DNA of 64,000 bases from Sphingomonadaceae bacterium (GCA_009926135.1 RFPL01000003.1:62001-126000), one strand, 5' to 3'; positions 8,453 to 18,140 are shown, counted from the first letter of the stretch. A program made the numbers and translations. Notes: generated by a model from the letters alone, not told the origin.

Positions 8453-9559
8453 ATGGCCTTCACCGGCAAGCAACTCACTACGCAGCTCGATGCCGATGGC
8501 ACGCTGACCCTGCAGCTCAACGACAAGACCTGGGACGATCCCAAAGCTGGCCAGGTGCTGATCAAGGTCGAAGCGACGCCGATCAACCCGTCCGATCTTG
8601 GCCTGCTGTTTGCCAGTGCAGATACGGACAACGCGGTCTATTCGCCTGGCAAGGTCGTCGCGAAGATGCCCGAGAACGCCACCCGCGCGATGAAGGCGCG
8701 GCACGGCATGGCGATGCCAGCGGGCAACGAAGCCGCCGGGATCGTGGTCGCCGCCGGCGAAGGCTGCGAGCACCTGATGGGCAAGCGCATCGCGTGCGTT
8801 CCCGGCACCGCCTATGGCTCCTATGCCTATGCCGATCCCAACATGGGCTTCGTGGTGGAAGACGGGGTGACCGCCGAACAGGCCGCCAGCTCATTCGTCA
8901 ATCCGATGACCGCGCTGGGCTTTGTCGAAACGATGAAGCTGGAAGGCTATACTGGCATCGTTCACGCCGCTGCTGCATCGAACCTGGGCCAGATGCTGGT
9001 CAAGATCTGCCTTCAGGACAACATCCCGCTGGTGAACGTGGTCCGCTCGGACGCGCAGGTGAAGCTGCTGAAAGACCTCGGCGCGACCCATGTGCTCAAC
9101 ATGACTGACGCCGATTACATGCCCAAGCTGATCGACGCGATTGCCGAAACAAAGGCGATGATCGGCTTCGATCCGATCGGCGGCGGTACGGTGGCCAGCC
9201 AGTTCCTGACCGCGATGGAAGCCGCCGCCAGCCGCGGCGCTGCTTTCAGCCGCTATGGCTCGAGCGAAGCGAAGAAGGTCTGCATCTACGGCGCGCTCGA
9301 TCTGGGGCCGACGGTGCTTAACCGTGCCTTTGGCCTGACCTGGGATCTGTCCGGCTGGCTGCTGACGCCATTCATGATGAAGGCCGGGATGGAAATCGTC
9401 GGGCGGATGCGCGCGCGGGTGATGAAGGATCTGACCACCACCTTTGCCAGTCATTACAAGGCCCATGTCAGCCTGGAAGGCATGCTGACCAAGGAAGCGG
9501 TGAGCGAATACAATGCCCGGCGCACTGGCGAGAAGTACCTCGTTACGCCGAACGCCTGA
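8453..9559 (+). CDS. Zinc-binding dehydrogenase family (MDR) oxidoreductase
   Basis: The 368-aa protein has the MDR layout: an N-terminal GroES-like part with EATPINPSDLG and GNEAAGIVVAAGEG (about 80-105), and a Rossmann part with IVHAAAASNLGQML and a GFDPIGGGT stretch. The structural zinc cysteines of alcohol dehydrogenases are absent, so it is closer to NAD(P)H:quinone reductases. The substrate is not predictable. It stands alone, with GGGAGA before the ATG, 44 bp after truA. Confidence 0.85.
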   Translation: MAFTGKQLTTQLDADGTLTLQLNDKTWDDPKAGQVLIKVEATPINPSDLGLLFASADTDNAVYSPGKVVAKMPENATRAMKARHGMAMPAGNEAAGIVVAAGEGCEHLMGKRIACVPGTAYGSYAYADPNMGFVVEDGVTAEQAASSFVNPMTALGFVETMKLEGYTGIVHAAAASNLGQMLVKICLQDNIPLVNVVRSDAQVKLLKDLGATHVLNMTDADYMPKLIDAIAETKAMIGFDPIGGGTVASQFLTAMEAAASRGAAFSRYGSSEAKKVCIYGALDLGPTVLNRAFGLTWDLSGWLLTPFMMKAGMEIVGRMRARVMKDLTTTFASHYKAHVSLEGMLTKEAVSEYNARRTGEKYLVTPNA

Positions 9560-9658
9560 GGACGCTCGTCAGGCGGCAAAGTCGTTCGCCGAACCGCTGA
9601 TTGACAGTGCTGGCTCCGGGCCGAAAGTCCGGGGCCAGACTGGGGGGAGATTCCACCG

Positions 9659-12600
9659 ATGAAGACCGTTGCCCGCACCACCTCGCGCCTTGCCCTGGCG
9701 CTGAGCCTCGCCGCCCTGCCCGCCGCCGTGATGGCGCAGGATGCCAAGGATGCCCCGAAGTGGGACGTGGCCGCACCTCCCGGCATGAAGGTGCGCGAAG
9801 TGCCGATCTCGGTCGAGGAAGGCACCTGGATGAACCTCGATGTCAGCCCCGACGGGCAGACCGTGGCGTTTGACTTGCTGGATGACATCTACACCATGCC
9901 GATCACCGGCGGCACGCCCACCCGGATTTCGGAAGGCCTGCCCTACGAGACCCAGCCGCGCTTCTCGCCCGATGGCAAGCGGATCGCCTTCACGTCCGAC
10001 CGGGGCGGCGGTGACAACATCTGGATCATGAACCGCGATGGCAGCGACAAGCGCCAGCTGACCAATGAGAGCTTCCGCCTGACCAACCAGCCGAGCTGGA
10101 GCCCGGACGGCCAGTACATCGTTGCCAAGAAGCACTTCACCACCGGCCGCTCGCTCGGCACGGGTGAGGTCTGGATGTACCACGTTTCAGGCGGCGACGG
10201 CGTGCTGCTGGTCAAGCGGCCGAACGAGCAGCACCAGAAGGAGCTGGGCGAGCCGATCTTCGCGCCCGATGGCAAGCACGTCTACTTCACCCGCAACACC
10301 ACGCCGGGTCCGATCTTCGAATACGCGCAGGACAGCAACAACCAGCTCTTCGCGATCGAACGCTATGACCTGGAGAGCGGCAAGATCGACAGCGTGATCG
10401 GCGGCGAAGGCGGCGCGGTGCGCCCGACCCCATCGCCCGATGGCAAGAAGATCGCCTATGTCCGCCGCGAGGCAACCCAACCGCGGCTCTATGTCCGTGA
10501 CCTGGCAACCGGCGAGGACCGCAAGGTCTATGACGCCCTCGACATGGACGTGCAGGAGACCTGGGCAGTCACCGGCGTCTATCCCAACATGGCCTGGACG
10601 CCGGATTCGGCCAGCCTGGTGGTCTGGGCCGGTGGCAAGCTTAACCGGGTCGATCTGGCCACGGGCAAGAGCGCGATCATCCCCTTCAAGATCAACGACA
10701 CGCGCGGCGTGATCGATCCGCCCCGCCCGGCGGTGGCGGTGGCGCCTGACACCTTCGAGACCAAGATGCCGCGCGGGGCCAATGTCTCGCCCGATGGCAA
10801 GGCGGTGGTGTTCGAAACGCTCGGCAAGCTCTGGATCAAGTCGATGGCGGGGGGCGAACCGCGCCGCCTGACCAGCGACGAAGCCGCGATGGAGGCCTAC
10901 CCCTCGTGGTCGGCCGACGGCAAGAAGCTGGCCTATGTCCGCTGGACCGATGCGGGCCTGGGCGAAGTGCGCACCATTGCGGCCAGCGGCGGCAAGTCGA
11001 CCGCGATCACCCCCGCCGGTCACTATGCCCGTCCGCGCTTCTCGCCCGATGGCAAGACCGTGGTCTTCGAGAAGGACCGGGGCGGCTACCTCTCTAGCCC
11101 GCGCGCTTCGGCTGAACCGGGCGTCTACCGCGTTGCTGCAACCGGCGGCGAATTGACCCGCATCACCGAGAACGGCGGCAACCCGCAGTTTGGCGCTGCC
11201 AATGACCGCGTCTTCGTGATGGAAGGCGATGCCAAGGAAAGCCGCCTCGTCAGCCTCGACCTCAATGGCGAAGCACGCCGCGTCCACGCCAAGGGCGAGC
11301 TGGTCAACGACTACCGGGTCTCGCCCGATGGCAAGTTCCTGGCCTTCCGCCAGAACTACCAGGCCTTCGTCACCCCGCTGGTTCCCGGCACGCAGGAAGT
11401 CTCACTCTCAACCAAGAGCGGCGCGCTGCCGGTGGTCAAGGTCAGCGGCGACGGGGCCGACTGGATCCACTGGAGCCAGGGCGGCAGCCGCGTCAACTGG
11501 TCGCTCGGGCCAACGGTGTTCAGTGCGGCTACTGCTGCGCTGTTCGCTGACGCCCCGCTGGCCAAGGGTGCCAAGCCGGCCAAGTTCGAACCGCCCAAGA
11601 TTGGCGTTTCACTGTCCATGACGGTCACGGCCGACAAGCCGAAGGGCAGCGTCGCGATCGTGGGCGCGCGCGTCGTCACCATGAAGGGCATGGATGGGGG
11701 CGCAATTGACGATGGCGTGATCCTGATCGAAGGTGACCGGATCAAGGCCATTGGCAAGCGCGGCGAAGTTGCGATCCCGGCCGGAACGCCGACGCTTGAC
11801 GCCACCGGCAAGACCATCATCCCCGGCCTGATCGACGCCCATGCGCACGGACCCTATGGCATCGACGAGATCACCCCCCAAGCCAACTGGGCGGAGATGA
11901 TCAACCTGGCGCTGGGCGTGACCACCCGGCACGACCCGTCAAGCAGCGCCCGCACCGTCTTCCCGGCGCTGGAAATGACCCGCGCCGGCAAGATTGTCGG
12001 GCCGCGCACCTTCTCGACGGCCGAGATCGTCTATGGCGCGCGGGCTGCCGGGGTCTATGCCCAGATCGACAGCTACGACGATGCCCTGGCCCATGTTCGC
12101 CGCCTAAAGGCGCAGGGCGCGCACAGCCTGAAGAACTACAATCAGCCCCGACGTGACCAGCGCCAGCAAGTGACAGCGGCGGCGCTGGCCGAGGGCATCC
12201 GTTCCGTCGCCGAAGGCGGCTCGCTGTTCGGCTTCGACATGACGCTGATCGCCGATGGCAACACCACGGTCGAGCACAACCTGCCGCTCGGCGTGTTCTA
12301 TGAAGACGTGCTGCAGTTCTTCAGCCAGTCGAAGACCGGCTACACCCCGACACTGGTGGTGACCTATGGCGGCCCGGCCGGCGATCCCTATTGGCGTTCG
12401 CATACCAACGTCTGGGAACATCCGCTGCTGAAGAAGCACGAGCCGGCAGCGATCCTTGCCGCCAACAATGCGCGTCGGACGATCGCCGCCGATGGCGACT
12501 ACAAGGACGACGACAGTGCCCGCGAAGCCGCCAAGTTGGCGCGCCGCGGCGTGCCGGTGGCAATCGGCGCACATGGGCAGGAACCGGGCATCGCCGCGCA

Positions 12601-12958
12601 CTGGGAACTGTGGTCCTTCGCCCGCGGCGGGATGAGCCCGGTCGAAGCCCTGCGCACCGGCACGATCGAAGCTGCGCGTTCGCTGGGTTACGATGCCGAT
12701 GTCGGCAGCCTTGAGGTAGGCAAGCTGGCCGACCTGGTGGTGCTCGATGCCGACCCGACCAAGGACATCCGCAACTCTGACAAGATCAGCAAGGTCATGA
12801 TCGGCGGCCGCCTGCTTGATGCCGCAACGCTCAACGAAGAGCTGACCGGCACCCGCAAGCGTCCCGCCTATTGGTGGGAAGGCAAGGATGGCGGCGCTGG
12901 CTATACCGGCCCGGCCGGCGGCGGCCCGACCGCCGATGCCGATACCGACGACGGCTGA
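9659..12958 (+). CDS. Exported PD40 beta-propeller and amidohydrolase fusion protein
   Basis: This 1099-aa protein starts with a signal peptide (LALSLAALPAAVMA, cleavage after about residue 25). Residues about 50-640 hold repeated PD40/TolB-like blades, visible as recurring SPDGK and WSPDG motifs. From about 660 an amidohydrolase domain follows (SVAIVGARVVTM), with D726-A-H728-A-H730 as metal ligands and a C-terminal VGSLEVGKLADLVVLDADP typical of urease-like hydrolases. The substrate is unknown; propeller-amidohydrolase fusions are usually annotated as periplasmic peptidase or imidazolonepropionase-like. A GGGGGGAG site precedes the ATG and a terminator follows. Confidence 0.92.
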   Translation: MKTVARTTSRLALALSLAALPAAVMAQDAKDAPKWDVAAPPGMKVREVPISVEEGTWMNLDVSPDGQTVAFDLLDDIYTMPITGGTPTRISEGLPYETQPRFSPDGKRIAFTSDRGGGDNIWIMNRDGSDKRQLTNESFRLTNQPSWSPDGQYIVAKKHFTTGRSLGTGEVWMYHVSGGDGVLLVKRPNEQHQKELGEPIFAPDGKHVYFTRNTTPGPIFEYAQDSNNQLFAIERYDLESGKIDSVIGGEGGAVRPTPSPDGKKIAYVRREATQPRLYVRDLATGEDRKVYDALDMDVQETWAVTGVYPNMAWTPDSASLVVWAGGKLNRVDLATGKSAIIPFKINDTRGVIDPPRPAVAVAPDTFETKMPRGANVSPDGKAVVFETLGKLWIKSMAGGEPRRLTSDEAAMEAYPSWSADGKKLAYVRWTDAGLGEVRTIAASGGKSTAITPAGHYARPRFSPDGKTVVFEKDRGGYLSSPRASAEPGVYRVAATGGELTRITENGGNPQFGAANDRVFVMEGDAKESRLVSLDLNGEARRVHAKGELVNDYRVSPDGKFLAFRQNYQAFVTPLVPGTQEVSLSTKSGALPVVKVSGDGADWIHWSQGGSRVNWSLGPTVFSAATAALFADAPLAKGAKPAKFEPPKIGVSLSMTVTADKPKGSVAIVGARVVTMKGMDGGAIDDGVILIEGDRIKAIGKRGEVAIPAGTPTLDATGKTIIPGLIDAHAHGPYGIDEITPQANWAEMINLALGVTTRHDPSSSARTVFPALEMTRAGKIVGPRTFSTAEIVYGARAAGVYAQIDSYDDALAHVRRLKAQGAHSLKNYNQPRRDQRQQVTAAALAEGIRSVAEGGSLFGFDMTLIADGNTTVEHNLPLGVFYEDVLQFFSQSKTGYTPTLVVTYGGPAGDPYWRSHTNVWEHPLLKKHEPAAILAANNARRTIAADGDYKDDDSAREAAKLARRGVPVAIGAHGQEPGIAAHWELWSFARGGMSPVEALRTGTIEAARSLGYDADVGSLEVGKLADLVVLDADPTKDIRNSDKISKVMIGGRLLDAATLNEELTGTRKRPAYWWEGKDGGAGYTGPAGGGPTADADTDDG

Positions 12959-13007
12959 GCAGCATTACGCTCAGGTTGACACAGTTGACAGTGAGTCCGC
13001 TTCTTCC

Positions 13008-13040
13008 AACACCCCAGGAATGGCCAATTCCTGGGGTGTT
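13008..13040 (+). terminator. Hairpin terminator after the amidohydrolase gene
   Basis: A perfect 14-bp stem (13008-13021 with 13027-13040) encloses a 5-nt loop, 50 bp past the stop. The 3' side has only three T residues, so termination may be partial. The rest of the 240-bp gap (12959-13198) shows no gene. Confidence 0.75.
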
Positions 13041-13198
13041 TGGGCCTGTCTGCCGGGCTTGCGCGCGCCCGGATGAAAAATTCGGCGCCGGATGTGCGCC
13101 GGGGCGTGGCGCGAAACGCGCCTGACGTTTGACGGTGGAAAGAGCGGCTGGCCTGTTACCAGATCGCCCGATTGTAGGAAAACGCGGCCGCGGCGCAG

Positions 13199-13711
13199 CT
13201 AGTCCTTCAGCTTGCGGAACCAATCGAGCGTCGCGGCGGCCCCGCGGCTCTCAGCGTTGCGCCAGGACAGCGCATCCTTGCGCTTGTTGCGCAAACGCCC
13301 ATCCGACCCGACCACGAACATCGCCGGAGTACCCTTCAGTTCCTTGACCTTGAAGCGCGCCAGCAGCTCGATGTTGCGGCCCTTGCCCGCCTGGGGAACG
13401 CCGACATCGATGAAAGTAACTGCGTAGCCCGCGCCGAACTCGGCCTTGAAGGCATCAGAGGTCAGGACTTTCGCCAGAGCTACGCTGTCGTGGCACCAGT
13501 CCGCACCGAAGACCAGAACGGCGGAACGCGAGGTGGCTGCAGCATTGGCCAGCGCCGCATCCATCGCGGCGCGGGCATCGGCCTTCTGGTCATAGAACGG
13601 CTTCGCGGCAGCCGCCGCTGCGGCAGGCTTGTCGGGCAGGCTGGCCGTGCACTCCGCCGCCGCCGGTGCAGCCTGCACGAGCAGCAGCGGAACGAGGCAG
13701 GCCAGGCTCAC
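13199..13711 (-). CDS. Exported thioredoxin-fold protein with an altered active site
   Basis: The 170-aa product has a signal peptide (about 1-19), a thioredoxin-like strand [13 protein letters not shown] (66-76) and the cis-Pro loop [10 protein letters not shown]. The CxxC motif is reduced to C73-H-D-S76, so a classic two-cysteine redox cycle is not possible; a monothiol or holdase role is more likely. Cys21 lies right after the predicted cleavage site. The GTG start overlaps the stop of the CobS-like gene (GTGA), which suggests coupled translation. Confidence 0.82.
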   Translation of the reverse strand: MSLACLVPLLLVQAAPAAAECTASLPDKPAAAAAAAKPFYDQKADARAAMDAALANAAATSRSAVLVFGADWCHDSVALAKVLTSDAFKAEFGAGYAVTFIDVGVPQAGKGRNIELLARFKVKELKGTPAMFVVGSDGRLRNKRKDALSWRNAESRGAAATLDWFRKLKD

Positions 13712-14700
13712 GCCTTGCCGACCACGCTTTCCGGCAGTTCCGTGCCAAACACGCGCTGATAGTACTCGGCCACCAGCATCCGCTCGGTCTCATCGCACTT
13801 GTTGAGGAACGAGAGGCGGAAGGCGAAGCCCGGATCCTTGAAGATCGCGGTATTCTGCGCCCAGGTGATCACGGTGCGCGGGCTCATCACGGTGGAGATA
13901 TCGCCGCCGATGAAACCCTGGCGGGTCAGATCGGCCACCTTGACCATCTTGTCGACGGTGTCGTCCGGCACGCCGGCGACCTTCTTCAGCACGATCTCGC
14001 TCTCCACCGCAGCGGGGAGATAGTTGAGGCCGACGACGATGTTCCAGCGGTCCATCTGGCCCTGGTTGATCGCCTGGGTACCATGATAGAGGCCCGAGGT
14101 GTCACCCAGACCAACCGTGTTGGCCGTGGCGAACAGGCGGAAGTGCTTGTTCGGGCGGATCACCCGGTTCTGGTCCAGCAGGGTCAGCTTGCCTTCGGTT
14201 TCCAGCACGCGCTGGATCACGAACATCACGTCCGGGCGGCCAGCATCGTATTCGTCGAACACCAGCGCGACCGGGTGCTGCAGCGCCCACGGCAACAGGC
14301 CTTCGCGGAATTCGGTCACCTGCAGGCCGTCGCGCAGCACGATCGCATCGCGGCCGATCAGGTCGATCCGGCTGATATGGGCATCAAGGTTGATGCGGAT
14401 GCACGGCCACTTCAGGCGGGCGGCGACCTGCTCGATATGAGTTGACTTGCCCGTGCCGTGATAGCCCTGGACCATCACGCGCCGGTTGAAGGCAAAGCCC
14501 GCCAGGATCGCCAGGGTGGTGTCCGGATCGAACACGTAGGTCGGGTCAATATCCGGGACGCGTTCGTCAGCGACGGAGAAGGCCGGAACCTTCATGTCGA
14601 TATCGATCCCGAAAGTCTCGCGCACATCGATCTCAAGATCGGGCGCAGACAGGATGGTGTTGCCGCTGGTGTCGAGCTGGATGTTGGGAATATCGGTCAT
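13708..14700 (-). CDS. cobS: CobS-type AAA+ ATPase (cobaltochelatase subunit CobS)
   Basis: From ATG at 14700 the protein is 330 aa, the usual CobS length. It has the AAA+ Walker [10 protein letters not shown] (79-87), Walker B ([10 protein letters not shown]), and the N-terminal Pro/Asp-rich segment of CobS. CobS with CobT drives CobN in cobalt insertion into hydrogenobyrinate diamide. Neither CobT nor CobN is in the window, and no other cobalamin gene is close. Related MoxR ATPases are the main alternative, but length and motifs favour CobS. Confidence 0.88.
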   Translation of the reverse strand: MTDIPNIQLDTSGNTILSAPDLEIDVRETFGIDIDMKVPAFSVADERVPDIDPTYVFDPDTTLAILAGFAFNRRVMVQGYHGTGKSTHIEQVAARLKWPCIRINLDAHISRIDLIGRDAIVLRDGLQVTEFREGLLPWALQHPVALVFDEYDAGRPDVMFVIQRVLETEGKLTLLDQNRVIRPNKHFRLFATANTVGLGDTSGLYHGTQAINQGQMDRWNIVVGLNYLPAAVESEIVLKKVAGVPDDTVDKMVKVADLTRQGFIGGDISTVMSPRTVITWAQNTAIFKDPGFAFRLSFLNKCDETERMLVAEYYQRVFGTELPESVVGKA

Positions 14701-14788
14701 GACGAGCCATCGCCTATACGCGCCAGCGCAGCGCTGCAATAAGGAATGCGTTGCAATCAGCGACTCAATGCCCGGGAGCGTTCGTCCG

Positions 14789-15433
14789 ATGAAAGTCTAT
14801 GGTTTTCCGATCTCGCCGTTTGTCCGCAAGGTCCACCTCGTCGCGGCCGAAAAAGGCATTCCGGTTGAGTTGGCGTTGAGCAACCCGGCCGACCCTGCGC
14901 CAGAGTTTCTCGCGGCCAGTCCGTTCCGCAAAATTCCGGCGCTGGTCGATGGTGATTTTACCCTGTGCGATTCGACCGCGATCGTGACGTACCTGGATGC
15001 CCTGCAGCCCGAGCCTTCGATCACGCCGGGCGATGCCAAGGCCAAGGCCAGGGCGATTTGGTTCGAGGAATTCGCCGATACGATCCTGATCGCGGCAGGC
15101 GGCAAGGTGCTGTTCAATCGCTTCGTCGGCCCCAGGCTGATGGGCCGCCCCGGCGATGAGGCCGTCGCGGAACAGGGCCTGCAAGAGCTTGGGCCGATCA
15201 TGGATTACCTTGAAAGCCAGTGCGGCGATGGCTGGCTGGCCGACGATGAATTCTCGATCGGTGATATTGCCGTGGCGGCCACGCTGCGTTCGCTGGGCTA
15301 TATCGACCTTGAGCCGAACCCGGCGACGCACCCGCGCGCCGCTGCCTGGTATGCCCGTGTCACGGCGCGGCCAAGCTGGGCCCAGTTCGCCGCGCTGGAA
15401 GACAAGATCGTTGGCCGCGCCCTGGGGCGCTAA
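14789..15433 (+). CDS. Glutathione S-transferase family protein
   Basis: The 214-aa protein has an N-terminal thioredoxin-like domain starting [16 protein letters not shown] and ending with the glutathione-binding Asp-Ser pair ([10 protein letters not shown]), then an all-helical C-terminal domain with [12 protein letters not shown]. The Ser/Pro start SPFVRK resembles beta/zeta or phi-like bacterial GSTs. It is the first of eight co-directional genes and lies divergent from cobS over an 88-bp gap. The next gene starts 3 bp after its stop. Confidence 0.9.
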   Translation: MKVYGFPISPFVRKVHLVAAEKGIPVELALSNPADPAPEFLAASPFRKIPALVDGDFTLCDSTAIVTYLDALQPEPSITPGDAKAKARAIWFEEFADTILIAAGGKVLFNRFVGPRLMGRPGDEAVAEQGLQELGPIMDYLESQCGDGWLADDEFSIGDIAVAATLRSLGYIDLEPNPATHPRAAAWYARVTARPSWAQFAALEDKIVGRALGR

Positions 15434-15436
15434 CGG

Positions 15437-16069
15437 GTGGCTGACTATACCTTCTACACCAACCCCCGTTCGCGCGGGCTGATCGCCAGTTGGGCGCTGC
15501 ACGAGGTTGGCGCGGATTTCGCTGTCGTCCCGGTCGGCTGGGCGGCAAAGCCGCCGGCCCTCCTGGCCGCCAATCCGCTCGGCAAGGTCCCTACCCTGGT
15601 CCACCACGCCGCCGAAGGGGACCGCGTGGTGACCGAAGCGGCGGCGATCTGCACATACCTGGCCGAAGCCCACCCGGCCGCCGGACTGCTGCCCACCCCG
15701 GCCGAAAGCGGCCACTATCACCGCTGGCTGTTCTTCGCCGCCGGGCCGCTGGAACAGGCGCTGATGGCGCGAATGCTGGGCTGGGAATTACCAGCCGAGC
15801 GCGAAGGCACAGCCGGGTTCGGCAACTTCGATCGGACCGTGGCGGTGCTCGAAGGCCACTTTTCGCAGCACGACTATGCCTGTGGAAGCCGCTTCACCAT
15901 GGCCGATGTCTATCTATGCAGCCAGTTCGACTGGGGCCTGAACCTCAAGCTGCTACCCCGGCACGATTGCTTCCTGGGCTATGCCGAGCGTTGCCATGCG
16001 CGCGCAGCTTATCAGGCAGCCCTGGCCGATGACCGCGAACTCTACCGGCAGACCCGCGAACAGGGCTGA
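15437..16069 (+). CDS. Glutathione S-transferase family protein (paralogue A)
   Basis: This 210-aa GST starts at GTG, 3 bp after the previous stop. It has YTNPRSRGLIASWALHE (N-terminal fold), the G-site TEAAAICTYL, and a C-terminal FTMADVYLCSQ motif. It is clearly a close paralogue of the GST at 17037-17663, sharing SRG-I-WALHE, LLAANP-GKVPT and YRWLFFAAGP-EQA. Substrate unknown; likely electrophile conjugation or dehalogenation with glutathione. Confidence 0.9.
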   Translation: MADYTFYTNPRSRGLIASWALHEVGADFAVVPVGWAAKPPALLAANPLGKVPTLVHHAAEGDRVVTEAAAICTYLAEAHPAAGLLPTPAESGHYHRWLFFAAGPLEQALMARMLGWELPAEREGTAGFGNFDRTVAVLEGHFSQHDYACGSRFTMADVYLCSQFDWGLNLKLLPRHDCFLGYAERCHARAAYQAALADDRELYRQTREQG

Positions 16070-16166
16070 AGCCTGACGAGACGCAACCACCGTCCGTCGA
16101 TTTGGCCTTGCGCTTGGCAATTGGGAGGGTCCTCCTGTCACCCTGAATGGGAGAGGAGTGGCCACG

Positions 16167-16595
16167 ATGAGCCGAATGATCTTCGTCAACCTGCCGGTGG
16201 CCGACCTGCCCCGGGCGATGCGGTTCTATACCGCGCTCGGCTTTGCCAACAACCCGCAGTTCACCGACGAGACCGCCGCCGGCATGGTCTGGTCCGACGC
16301 GATCCATGTCATGCTGCTGACCCACGCCAAGTGGCAGGACTTTACCACCAGGCCAATCTGTCCGCCGGGATCGAGCGAAGTCTCGCTCGCCCTCGCCGTC
16401 GACGACCGCGCCGAAGTTGACCGGCTGGTCGAAGCCGGCGCTGCGCATGGCGGGACCGCTGATATCAACCCGCCCGAAGACCACGGCTTCATGTACCAGC
16501 GCACGGTGCTGGACCCCGATGGTCACGTCTGGGAACCCTTCTGGATGGACGCCACTTTCGCCGGTGGCGGGGCCACAGCCGAGGAGGCCGCATGA
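16167..16595 (+). CDS. VOC family protein (glyoxalase/bleomycin-resistance fold)
   Basis: The 142-aa protein begins MSRMIFVNLPVADLPRAM and includes FYTALGF and DPDGHVWEPFWMD, typical of the VOC fold with a C-terminal His/Glu metal pair (GHVWEPF). An AGGAG site (16154-16158) sits 8 bases before ATG 16167, which decides against the in-frame GTG at 16158 that lies inside it. Function is uncertain: a lactoylglutathione-lyase-like enzyme or small-molecule binder. It is coupled to the next gene (overlap). Confidence 0.88.
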   Translation: MSRMIFVNLPVADLPRAMRFYTALGFANNPQFTDETAAGMVWSDAIHVMLLTHAKWQDFTTRPICPPGSSEVSLALAVDDRAEVDRLVEAGAAHGGTADINPPEDHGFMYQRTVLDPDGHVWEPFWMDATFAGGGATAEEAA

Positions 16596-16984
16596 TGACC
16601 TATGTTGACGGTTTCGTGATCGCCTGCCCGCGCGCCAATCGCGACAAGTTCATTGCTCATGCCCGCCAGGGCGACGCGGTGTTCATGGAGATGGGCGCGC
16701 TGCGCGTGGTCGAATGCTGGGGCGATGACGTTCAGCCCGGCCATACCACCGATTTCCGCATGGCTGTGAAAGCCGGGAATGACGAAGAGGTTCTGTTCTC
16801 TTGGATCGAGTGGCCCGACAAGGCCACCCGCGATGCCGCCATGGCGCGGATGACCGAAATGATGAACGATCCCGCCAAGCTCGACCCGCGCATGGACCCG
16901 GCCAGCAACCCGATGCCCTTCGATGGCAAGCGACTGATCTTCGGCGGCTTCGTTCCGGTGGTGGAGTTGACCAGCCAGGATTGA
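16592..16984 (+). CDS. DUF1428 family protein
   Basis: The 130-aa product matches DUF1428: MTYVDGFVIACP, VVECWGDDV, FSWIEWPDKATRD and a C-terminal MPFDGKRLIFGGF. The family has a dimeric alpha-beta barrel fold (EthD/ABM-like) and no established reaction. Two ATGs occur in tandem; AGGAGG is 4 bases before the first and 7 before the second (16595), so the shorter start is equally possible. It overlaps the VOC gene stop. Confidence 0.88.
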   Translation: MMTYVDGFVIACPRANRDKFIAHARQGDAVFMEMGALRVVECWGDDVQPGHTTDFRMAVKAGNDEEVLFSWIEWPDKATRDAAMARMTEMMNDPAKLDPRMDPASNPMPFDGKRLIFGGFVPVVELTSQD

Positions 16985-17036
16985 CGGCAGCATTTTGTTC
17001 TTTAATTGTTCCAATTCCTGGCTGCGGAGAATCGTG

Positions 17037-17663
17037 ATGGCCGCCTATACCCTCTTCACCAATCCGATGAGCCGGGGCCAGATTGCGCGCTGGGCACTGC
17101 ATGAAGCGGGCGCGGATTATGAGCAGGTGCTGGTGCCATGGGACGACAAGCCCGCCGCCCTCCTCGCCGCCAACCCGATGGGCAAGGTGCCAACCGTAAT
17201 CCATCACGGTGAATCCGGCGACAAGGTGATAACGGAGTGCGCTGCGATCTGTGCCTACCTGGCTGGGGCCCATCCGGAAGCCGGGCTTGGTCCATCGGCC
17301 GATGAGGCGGCGGACTATTACCGCTGGCTGTTCTTCGCCGCCGGGCCGGTCGAGCAAGCGATCATCACCCGCTCGATGGGCTGGGAAGTGCCCAAAGAGC
17401 GCGAAATGATGGTTGGCTGGGGCAGCTATGAGCGGACCGTGGCCGCGCTGGACGGGCATTTCGAGGGCAGCAAGTTCGTTTGCGGCAATCGCTTTACGAT
17501 GGCCGATGTCTATGTCGGCAGCCAGGTCGATTGGGGCCTGACCTTCGGCTCGATCGCGCCGACCAAAGCCTTTGTCGCCTATGCCGAGCGGCTTCAGGCC
17601 CGCCCGGCCTACCAGGCTGCCAAGGGGATCGACAACCAGCTGATCGCGGAGAGCCAGAGATGA
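17037..17663 (+). CDS. Glutathione S-transferase family protein (paralogue B)
   Basis: This 208-aa GST resembles the one at 15437-16069 over its whole length, with FTNPMSRGQIARWALHE, LLAANPMGKVPTVIHHG, TECAAICAYLAG and FTMADVYVGSQVDWGL. The start at ATG 17037 follows GCGGAGA; the frame is open a little further upstream without homology. The two copies flank the VOC-DUF1428 pair, which points to a local duplication. The stop overlaps the next start. Confidence 0.9.
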   Translation: MAAYTLFTNPMSRGQIARWALHEAGADYEQVLVPWDDKPAALLAANPMGKVPTVIHHGESGDKVITECAAICAYLAGAHPEAGLGPSADEAADYYRWLFFAAGPVEQAIITRSMGWEVPKEREMMVGWGSYERTVAALDGHFEGSKFVCGNRFTMADVYVGSQVDWGLTFGSIAPTKAFVAYAERLQARPAYQAAKGIDNQLIAESQR

Positions 17664-18136
17664 CTGATGTGACCCTGTGCCTGTGGTACGACGGCACCGC
17701 CGAGGAAGCCGCGACCTTCTACGCCTCGGTCTTTCCCGACAGTTCGGTTGGCGCAGTCCATCGCGCGCCGGCTGACTTCCCCGGCGGCAAGCAGGGCGAT
17801 CCGCTGACGGTCGAATTCACCGTGCTGGGGATCAAGTGCATCGGCCTCAACGGCGGGCCGATCTTCCCCCATACCGAGGCATTCTCGTTCCAGGTCGCGA
17901 CTGACAGCCAGGCCGAAACCGACCGCTACTGGAACGCGATTGTCGACAATGGCGGGGCGGAAAGCGCCTGCGGCTGGTGCAAGGACAAGTGGGGCCTAAG
18001 CTGGCAGATCACCCCGCGCGTGCTGACCGAAGGCATGGCCGATCCGGATCCCGGCGTGCGCAGCCGCGTATTCGCAGCGATGATGACCATGCACAAGATC
18101 GACCACGCGGCGATTTTGGCCGCACGGGCGGGCTGA
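17660..18136 (+). CDS. PhnB-like VOC family protein
   Basis: The 158-aa protein has the PhnB/3-demethylubiquinone-methyltransferase-like VOC layout: LWYDGTAEEAATFYASVFP, FTVLGIKCIGLNGGP, SFQVATDSQAETDRYWNAI, and CGWCKDKWGLSWQITP. Despite the common name, this family is not a proven methyltransferase. It overlaps the stop of GST paralogue B by 4 bases and the next GST starts 4 bp after its stop. Confidence 0.88.
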   Translation: MTDVTLCLWYDGTAEEAATFYASVFPDSSVGAVHRAPADFPGGKQGDPLTVEFTVLGIKCIGLNGGPIFPHTEAFSFQVATDSQAETDRYWNAIVDNGGAESACGWCKDKWGLSWQITPRVLTEGMADPDPGVRSRVFAAMMTMHKIDHAAILAARAG

Positions 18137-18140
18137 GCCG

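Noticed and set aside
12959..13007. Two TTGACA boxes (near 12975 and 12983), considered as promoter
   Set aside because: No -10 element at a fitting distance, and the next gene on this strand is far away.
13199..13711. Considered as a frameshifted thioredoxin because the second active-site Cys is missing
   Set aside because: The frame is intact through the cis-Pro loop and C-terminus; a single substitution explains the CHDS motif.
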